DNA of 5,135 bases from an uncultured Enterocloster sp. Its GTDB lineage: Bacteria > Bacillota > Clostridia > Lachnospirales > Lachnospiraceae. Each line of letters begins with the position of its first letter. Position 1 is the stretch's first letter. Positions 1-4,010 of the stretch are shown here, one piece after another. The notes beneath the pieces were generated by a model that was given only the letters and a program-made list of their open reading frames with translations, did no database searches and had not been told where the DNA came from. Made by a program: the position numbers and the translations under genes. The DNA lies in the NCBI GenBank assembly GCA_944382045.1, contig CALWMT010000200.1, forward strand, positions 1 through 5,135, written 5' to 3'.

Positions 1-1371
1 TGGAATCTTGCGGTCTGTGTGGCGGAGCGGGAGGAGGATGTGTGCTCCGGCACATCCAAGGCCAACAGCGCCATTGTCCATGCGGGCTTTGACGCAGAGC
101 CGGGCTCCCTTAAGGCGCGGTTCAATGTGGAGGGGAACCGGATGATGGAGGAGCTCTCGAAGGAGCTGGATTTTGAATTTAAGAGAAATGGATCTATGGT
201 GCTCTCCTTTGCCCCGGAGGCTCATCCCGCCCTGGAGGCGCTGTATAAGAAGGGGCAGGCCAATGGGGTGGAGGGCCTGCGGATTATTTCCGGGGATGAG
301 GCCCGGCAGATGGAACCCAATCTGACGGACGCGGTGGCGGAAGCTCTCTACGCGCCCACAGGCGGGATTGTCTGCCCCTTTGGCCTGACCATCGCCCTGG
401 CGGAGAATGCCTGCGACAACGGGGTGGAGTTCCTGTTCAATACCGGGATACAGGACATCCGGAGGGAGAACGGGGAGTATGTTCTCGAGGCTGCGGACTG
501 CCGGATCCGGGCGGCCATCGTGGTGAACGCGGCCGGCGTCTCCGCGGATGTGTTCCACAACATGGTCAGCGAAAGGAAGCTGCATATCACACCCAGGAAG
601 GGAGACTACTGCCTGCTGGATAAGGAGGCGGGAGGACACGTGTCCCACACCATTTTCCAGCTCCCCACCGCCATGGGCAAGGGGATCCTGGTGACGCCCA
701 CGGTTCACGGGAACCTGCTCACCGGCCCAACGGCCAAGGATATTGAGGACAAGGAGGGCACAGCCACCACGGCGGCGGAGCTGGCGGAGATCACGGCGAA
801 GGCGGCCTTAAGCGTCAAGAATATTCCCTTCCGGCAGGTGATCACCTCCTTCTGCGGCCTGCGTGCCCATGAGGATTCGGATGATTTTGTCATCGGCGAG
901 GCTGCGGACGCACCGGGCTTCTTCGACGCGGCGGGCATTGAGTCCCCGGGGCTTTCCAGCGCGCCTGCCATCGGCGCGTACCTGGCGGAGCAGATTGCGG
1001 CAAAGACAGGCGCCTCCCGGAAGGAGAACTGGAACGGCCGGAGGAAGGGCATCATCCGGGCGGCAGAGCTGAGCTTTGAGGAGCGGGCGGCCCTTATCAA
1101 GGAGCGGCCGGAGTACGGGACCATTATCTGCCGCTGCGAGGGCGTCAGCGAGGGAGAGATTATGGACGCCATCAACCGCACACTGGGCGCTGTGTCCTTA
1201 GACGGCATCAAGCGCCGGGTGCGCCAGGGCATGGGCCGGTGCCAGGCGGGCTTCTGCACGCCCAGGACCATGGAAATCCTGGCCAGAGAGCGGGGAATGA
1301 AGATGGAGGATATTTGCAAAAATAGTTCCGGCTCCAATATGCTGGCCGGCGGGAATGAGGAGGGCAGGTAA
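1..1371 (+). CDS. glpA: GlpA-like FAD-dependent glycerol-3-phosphate dehydrogenase with C-terminal BFD-type [2Fe-2S] domain (5' end outside window)
   Basis: The reading frame is open from base 1, so the N-terminus is cut; probably only 20-odd residues are missing, including the GxGxxG FAD motif. The 456 visible residues begin in a DAO-fold oxidase. GTSKANSAIVHAG lies at fragment residues 17-29, VVNAAG at 174-179, and the FAD-binding GIESPGLSSAPAIG segment starts near 312. From about residue 374 there is a BFD-like domain with CRC (Cys377, Cys379) and CQAGFC (Cys414, Cys419), the usual four [2Fe-2S] ligands. By family, GlpA-type enzymes oxidise sn-glycerol 3-phosphate to dihydroxyacetone phosphate. 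The two following genes and glpP nearby support that substrate. The related L-2-hydroxyglutarate oxidase family is an alternative, but it normally lacks the BFD domain. The gene ends one base before the next start, so translation is probably coupled. I am sure of the fold and fairly sure of the substrate. Confidence 0.88.
   Translation, partial: WNLAVCVAEREEDVCSGTSKANSAIVHAGFDAEPGSLKARFNVEGNRMMEELSKELDFEFKRNGSMVLSFAPEAHPALEALYKKGQANGVEGLRIISGDEARQMEPNLTDAVAEALYAPTGGIVCPFGLTIALAENACDNGVEFLFNTGIQDIRRENGEYVLEAADCRIRAAIVVNAAGVSADVFHNMVSERKLHITPRKGDYCLLDKEAGGHVSHTIFQLPTAMGKGILVTPTVHGNLLTGPTAKDIEDKEGTATTAAELAEITAKAALSVKNIPFRQVITSFCGLRAHEDSDDFVIGEAADAPGFFDAAGIESPGLSSAPAIGAYLAEQIAAKTGASRKENWNGRRKGIIRAAELSFEERAALIKERPEYGTIICRCEGVSEGEIMDAINRTLGAVSLDGIKRRVRQGMGRCQAGFCTPRTMEILARERGMKMEDICKNSSGSNMLAGGNEEGR
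1358..1364 (+). promoter_or_regulatory. Ribosome binding site that fixes the start of the second glp gene
   Basis: AGGAGGG sits 8 bases before the ATG at 1373. An in-frame ATG at 1355 overlaps this site and has no comparable site of its own, so 1373 is the better start. The site lies inside the last codons of the upstream gene, as expected for coupled translation. Confidence 0.85.
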
Positions 1372-1372
1372 G

Positions 1373-2638
1373 ATGACAGAGCATGAGATTGTAATTGTTG
1401 GCGGCGGCCCTGCGGGCCTGGCGGCAGCTGTGGCGGCAAAGCGGGCGGGCGCATCGGACATCCTGATTCTGGAGCGGGACGGGCGTCTGGGCGGTATTCT
1501 GAATCAGTGCATCCACAACGGCTTCGGCCTCCACACCTTTAAGGAGGAGCTTACCGGCCCGGAGTACGCGGCCAGGTATATTGCCATGGCGAAGGAGGAG
1601 AGGATTCCCTATAAGCTTGACACCATGGTAATTGACATCAGCGAGGACAAGGTGGTGACAGCCATCAACCGGGAGGACGGGCTGTTTTCCGTGAAGGCAA
1701 GGGCCGTGATTCTGGCCATGGGCTGCAGGGAGCGGCCCAGAGGGGCATTGAATATCCCCGGATACCGCCCAGCGGGCATCTACTCCGCAGGGACGGCCCA
1801 GCGCCTGATGAATATTGAGGGATTTTCCGTGGGCCGGGAGGTGGTCATCCTGGGAAGCGGGGACATCGGCCTCATCATGGCCCGGCGCATGACGCTGGAG
1901 GGCGCCAAGGTCAAGGTGGTGGCGGAGCTCATGCCCTACTCCGGCGGCCTCAAGAGAAATATTGTCCAGTGCCTGGACGACTACGGCATCCCGCTGAAGC
2001 TGAGCCATACCGTGGTGGATATCCAGGGAAAGAAGCGGGTGACGGGCATTACCCTGGCCCAGGTGGGGCCGGACAGAAAGCCCATTCCCGGCACGGAGGA
2101 GCACTACAGCTGCGACACCCTGCTGCTGTCCGTGGGATTGATTCCGGAAAATGAGCTCTCCCGGGGCATGGGCGTTTCCATGAGCCCTGTGACCTCCGGG
2201 CCGGAGGTGAACGACCAGCTGGAGACCAGCCGGGAGGGCGTGTTTGCCTGCGGAAATGTGCGCCACGTTCACGACCTGGTGGACTATGTATGCGAGGAGG
2301 CTGCCTGGGCCGGAGCCAATGCGGCGGCTTACGTAAAACGGGGAGAGAATGGGGACGCCGGACACCGGGTCAGCCTGCGGGCGGAGAACGGCGTGCGCTA
2401 CACGGTTCCCCAGACCATGGATGTGAACCATATGCGGGATGCGGTTACGGTGCGCTTCCGGGTGGCTGATGTGTACAAGGACCGTTTTATCGCGGTGTAC
2501 TATGACGGCGTCCAGGTGATGAAGCGCAAAAAGAAGGTGCTGGCTCCCGGGGAGATGGAGCAGGTGGTTTTGAAGAAGGACAGCTTTGCGGATTATCCGG
2601 ACTTAAAGGAAATCGTGATTCGGACGGAGGTGGAGTGA
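1373..2638 (+). CDS. FAD/NAD(P)-dependent oxidoreductase, electron-transfer subunit of the glycerol-3-phosphate dehydrogenase system
   Basis: This 421-residue protein is complete. The N-terminal Rossmann motif IVIVGGGPAG (residues 6-15) binds FAD, and LILERDGRLGG (31-41) ends the first fold. GSGDIG (161-166) is the second, NAD(P)-type dinucleotide site. GVFACGN (289-295) is the C-terminal FAD contact of pyridine nucleotide-disulfide oxidoreductases. The redox-active CxxC of thioredoxin reductase is absent; QCIHNGFGL (45-53), with Cys46, is present instead, as I recall for this subgroup. The last roughly 80 residues look like a beta-rich tail outside the core fold. Family knowledge and position between a GlpA-like gene and a DUF1667 gene suggest that it passes electrons from glycerol 3-phosphate oxidation to NAD(P)+ or another carrier. 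E. coli GlpB holds the analogous operon position, but I would not call this an orthologue. The start at 1373 follows the AGGAGGG site. The stop is one base before the next ATG. Confidence 0.9.
   Translation: MTEHEIVIVGGGPAGLAAAVAAKRAGASDILILERDGRLGGILNQCIHNGFGLHTFKEELTGPEYAARYIAMAKEERIPYKLDTMVIDISEDKVVTAINREDGLFSVKARAVILAMGCRERPRGALNIPGYRPAGIYSAGTAQRLMNIEGFSVGREVVILGSGDIGLIMARRMTLEGAKVKVVAELMPYSGGLKRNIVQCLDDYGIPLKLSHTVVDIQGKKRVTGITLAQVGPDRKPIPGTEEHYSCDTLLLSVGLIPENELSRGMGVSMSPVTSGPEVNDQLETSREGVFACGNVRHVHDLVDYVCEEAAWAGANAAAYVKRGENGDAGHRVSLRAENGVRYTVPQTMDVNHMRDAVTVRFRVADVYKDRFIAVYYDGVQVMKRKKKVLAPGEMEQVVLKKDSFADYPDLKEIVIRTEVE
2626..2630 (+). promoter_or_regulatory. Ribosome binding site for the DUF1667 gene
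   Basis: GGAGG lies 9 bases before the ATG at 2640, within the final codons of the preceding gene. The stop (TGA, 2636-2638) and the next ATG are one base apart, which fits translational coupling. Confidence 0.8.
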
Positions 2639-2639
2639 G

Positions 2640-3002
2640 ATGACAGTGAGAGAGCTGATTTGCATCGGGTGCCCCTTGGGATGCCCCCTGACAGTGCGCA
2701 TGGAGGGCGATGACATCCAGGTGAGCGGAAATACCTGTAAGCGGGGCGAGGATTACGCCAAGAAGGAGGTGCTCCACCCTGCCAGAACCGTGACCTCCAG
2801 CGTGCGCGTACTGGGCGGGGAGCTGGAGATGGTGTCCGTGAAGACAAAGACGGATATTCCCAAGGACAAGATATTTGCGGTGATGGAGGCCATTCACGGG
2901 GTGAAGGCCCAGGCGCCGGTACATATCGGGGATGTGATTATCCCGGACTGCGCGGGAACCGGGGTGCCGGTGGTGGCCACCAAGGATGTGGAGCGCGCGT
3001 AG
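2640..3002 (+). CDS. DUF1667 small cysteine-motif protein, probable iron-sulfur subunit of the glycerol-3-phosphate dehydrogenase system
   Basis: This 120-residue protein has no signal peptide or membrane segment, so it is cytoplasmic. The N-terminus carries CIGCPLGC (Cys8, Cys11, Cys15) and a fourth conserved-looking cysteine in NTCKRGEDYA (Cys33). That spacing, CxxCxxxC then a distant C, resembles the N-terminal [4Fe-4S] motif of molybdopterin oxidoreductases. The rest (about 45-120) matches what I recall of DUF1667: HPARTVTSSVRV, then VSVKTKTDIPKDKIFAVMEA, then a PVHIGDVI segment. The family regularly follows the two oxidoreductase genes seen here in Firmicutes and, as I recall, in Thermotoga. 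A role as electron-carrying or assembly subunit is inferred from the cysteines and the operon; the family has no firm biochemical assignment known to me. It is the last gene of the visible operon, and a terminator-like hairpin follows 70 bases later. Confidence 0.88.
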   Translation: MTVRELICIGCPLGCPLTVRMEGDDIQVSGNTCKRGEDYAKKEVLHPARTVTSSVRVLGGELEMVSVKTKTDIPKDKIFAVMEAIHGVKAQAPVHIGDVIIPDCAGTGVPVVATKDVERA

Positions 3003-3017
3003 GCTGTAAGCGGCAGG

Positions 3018-3039
3018 CGGCTGGCAGGAAGGCCCGCCG
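3018..3039 (+). repeat. Short first copy of the CGGCTGGCAGGAAG / GCCCGCCG repeat core
   Basis: Bases 3018-3031 and 3032-3039 match exactly the two parts of a core at 3159-3172 and 3194-3201. There the two parts are separated by 21 extra bases. With GGCGG at 3016-3020 and CCGCC at 3034-3038, this copy can form a small GC-rich hairpin. It lies between the DUF1667 stop codon and the terminator, in the 3' untranslated region of the operon. Its function is unknown. Confidence 0.6.
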
Positions 3040-3072
3040 CAGAAGCGGGAAGCGGGGTGCCGTCCGGGCCGT

Positions 3073-3127
3073 CTTCCAAAACGAATATCGGGAGGGCTTT
3101 GTGCCCTCCCGCTTCCATTTTTGGAAG
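3073..3127 (+). terminator. Probable Rho-independent terminator of the glp oxidoreductase operon
   Basis: CGGGAGGGC (3089-3097) and GCCCTCCCG (3103-3111) make a perfect 9-bp stem with a TTTGT loop. A moderately T-rich tail, CTTCCATTTTT, follows at 3112-3122. An outer pair, CTTCCAAAA (3073-3081) with TTTTGGAAG (3119-3127), can extend the structure. The T run starts 6 bases after the stem, so this is not a textbook terminator, but the strong stem and its place after the last operon gene support the call. Confidence 0.7.
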
Positions 3128-3141
3128 GATGGGAGTACAAT
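3112..3141 (+). promoter_or_regulatory. Weak candidate promoter for glpP
   Basis: TACAAT at 3136-3141 matches five of six bases of a sigma-A -10 box. Upstream, CTTCCA at 3112-3117 (18-bp spacing) matches the -35 consensus poorly, and there is no extended -10. If used, transcription would start near 3148, at the left arm of the long inverted repeat, which would then become the 5' leader structure of glpP mRNA. No better candidate is visible between the terminator and glpP. Confidence 0.3.
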
Positions 3142-3220
3142 GGGGGTAACCGTTCAGACGGCTGGCAGGAAGACTAGGTACCCTTTGGGGTAGGCCCGCC
3201 GTCTGAACTGTTACCAATTG
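3138..3220 (+). repeat. Long imperfect palindrome in the glpP leader
   Basis: Arms at 3145-3162 and 3198-3215 pair at 17 of 18 positions; the only mismatch is 3151 with 3209. CAAT (3138-3141) with ATTG (3217-3220) can extend it outward. GGC (3164-3166) with GCC (3194-3196) extends it inward, and an apical hairpin TACCC-TTTG-GGGTA occupies 3179-3192. No run of T follows, so it is not a standard terminator. It may be a structured glpP leader, or one copy of a dispersed intergenic palindrome; a genome-wide search would decide. Confidence 0.75.
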
Positions 3221-3230
3221 GGATAGGAGC

Positions 3231-3247
3231 CCCCAAGGGGTTTGCCC
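3231..3247 (+). promoter_or_regulatory. GC-rich segment able to pair with the apex of the glpP leader palindrome
   Basis: CCCCAAGGGGT (3231-3241) can pair with ACCCTTTGGGG (3180-3190) over 11 contiguous pairs, one of them G-U. The same segment can form a small GGG-TTTG-CCC hairpin at 3238-3247. It ends about 25 bases before the glpP ribosome binding site. That it is regulatory is inference only. Confidence 0.3.
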
Positions 3248-3271
3248 GGACAGAAAAACGCAAGGGAAGAT

Positions 3272-3277
3272 AAGGAG
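3272..3277 (+). promoter_or_regulatory. Ribosome binding site of glpP
   Basis: AAGGAG lies 11 bases before the ATG at 3289, slightly long but acceptable spacing. It supports that ATG over the second methionine four codons in. Confidence 0.75.
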
Positions 3278-3288
3278 AGTACAGTATC

Positions 3289-3849
3289 ATGCGGATAATG
3301 GATGTTCTGGAGGATTCGCCGGTGATTGCGGCGGTGAAAAATGACGAGGGGCTGGCCCACTGCCTGGAGTCGGAATGCCAGATGGTTTTTATATTATACG
3401 GCAGTGTGTGCAGCGTGGCTGACATTGTGGGGCGGATTAAAGAGAAGGGGAAGCTGGCCATTGTCCACGTGGACCTGACCGCTGGCTTAAGCTCCAAGGA
3501 GATAGCGGTGGACTTTGTCCGCCAGCACACCCGGGCGGACGGGATTATCAGCACCAAGCCCCAGCTGGTCAAGCACGCTATGGAGATGGGCCTTCTGGGA
3601 GTCCAGCGGACTTTTATCATTGACTCTATGGCGCTGTCCACGACCCGGAAGCAGATTGACGCCTTCCGGCCGGACCTGGTGGAGGTGATGCCGGGGATTA
3701 TGCCGCGGATTTTGAAGGAGATTCGGGGCTATACGGATATTCACCTGATTGCAGGCGGGCTTATCTCCGACAAGAAGGATGTGATGGCGGCCCTATCCGC
3801 CGGGGCGGACGGGATTTCCACCACCAATGAGGGGCTTTGGCTGGCTTAG
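3289..3849 (+). CDS. glpP: GlpP, glycerol-3-phosphate-responsive transcription antiterminator
   Basis: This 186-residue protein is complete and of normal length for GlpP (B. subtilis GlpP is about 190). The family is a single TIM-barrel-like domain that binds glycerol 3-phosphate and then glp leader mRNA, preventing termination. Recognisable blocks in order are PVIAAVKND (residues 11-19), ILYGSVCSV (35-43), IVHVDLTAGLSSKE (58-71), DGIISTKPQLVKHA (84-97), RTFIIDSMAL (107-116), LVEVMPGIMP (130-139), HLIAGGLISDKKDV (152-165) and GADGISTTNEGLW (172-184). The downstream phosphate-binding loops of such barrels match the IAGGL and GADGISTTN segments. It follows the three oxidoreductase genes, which supports their assignment to glycerol-3-phosphate metabolism. 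The intervening terminator suggests a separate transcript or partial read-through. The TAG stop is formed by a TA plus the first base of the palindromic element that follows. Confidence 0.95.
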   Translation: MRIMDVLEDSPVIAAVKNDEGLAHCLESECQMVFILYGSVCSVADIVGRIKEKGKLAIVHVDLTAGLSSKEIAVDFVRQHTRADGIISTKPQLVKHAMEMGLLGVQRTFIIDSMALSTTRKQIDAFRPDLVEVMPGIMPRILKEIRGYTDIHLIAGGLISDKKDVMAALSAGADGISTTNEGLWLA

Positions 3850-4010
3850 AGTGTGTTTGCAAATTCATTCCCGCCATCTGCACGCCCCACTTCGCGGTAT
3901 CTTGGGGCCAAATTCAGTCAGCGCAGCCCACTGCGCCTCCTTCATTTGGCCCCAATCTCCCACAAAGTGGAACGCACATCTGGCAGAAAGCAATTTTCAA
4001 ACACGCTCTA
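3847..4010. mobile_element. MITE-like 164-bp palindromic element between convergent genes
   Basis: The ends TAGAGTGTGTTTG (3847-3859) and CAAACACGCTCTA (3998-4010) are inverted repeats with one difference. The interior continues as a near-complete palindrome. The 42-bp flanking arms (3860-3901 and 3956-3997) match at 26 positions. A perfect 12-bp stem follows (3902-3913 with 3944-3955), and GCGCAG-CCCA-CTGCGC (3921-3936) caps it. A TA at each edge looks like the target duplication typical of IS630/Tc1-type MITEs. It encodes no transposase, so it would need one supplied in trans. I recall similar palindromes repeated in Lachnospiraceae intergenic regions, but copy number here cannot be checked. 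It is the only structure between two converging genes and may act as a bidirectional transcription barrier, though it lacks a clear T run. Confidence 0.8.

Noticed and set aside
19..21. GTG as the start of the first gene
   Set aside because: The frame is open further upstream to base 1 and the residues before it (ending LAVCV) fit the FAD-binding fold. The true start is outside the window.
1355..1357. ATG six codons upstream as the start of the second glp gene
   Set aside because: It overlaps the AGGAGGG site that is ideally spaced for the ATG at 1373, and the six extra residues add nothing to the Rossmann fold.
705..1454. Minus-strand open frame of 249 codons
   Set aside because: Antisense to the GlpA-like gene, low-complexity Ser/Pro/Arg composition, no plausible ribosome binding site or domain.
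1208..2431. Long minus-strand open frame of 407 codons opposite the glp oxidoreductase genes
   Set aside because: It runs antisense to two genes with clear FAD/NAD motifs. Its translation is rich in His, Pro and Arg with no recognisable domain, as expected for an antisense shadow in GC-rich coding DNA.
3145..3215. Long palindrome as a Rho-independent terminator or classic antiterminator target
   Set aside because: No T-rich tract follows the right arm (the next bases are AATTGGGATAGG), so a simple terminator reading is not supported; it is recorded as a structured repeat.
3174..3641. Minus-strand open frame of 155 codons opposite glpP and its leader
   Set aside because: Most of it is antisense to well-conserved GlpP blocks, and its 3' end is the palindromic leader. 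No family is recognisable.
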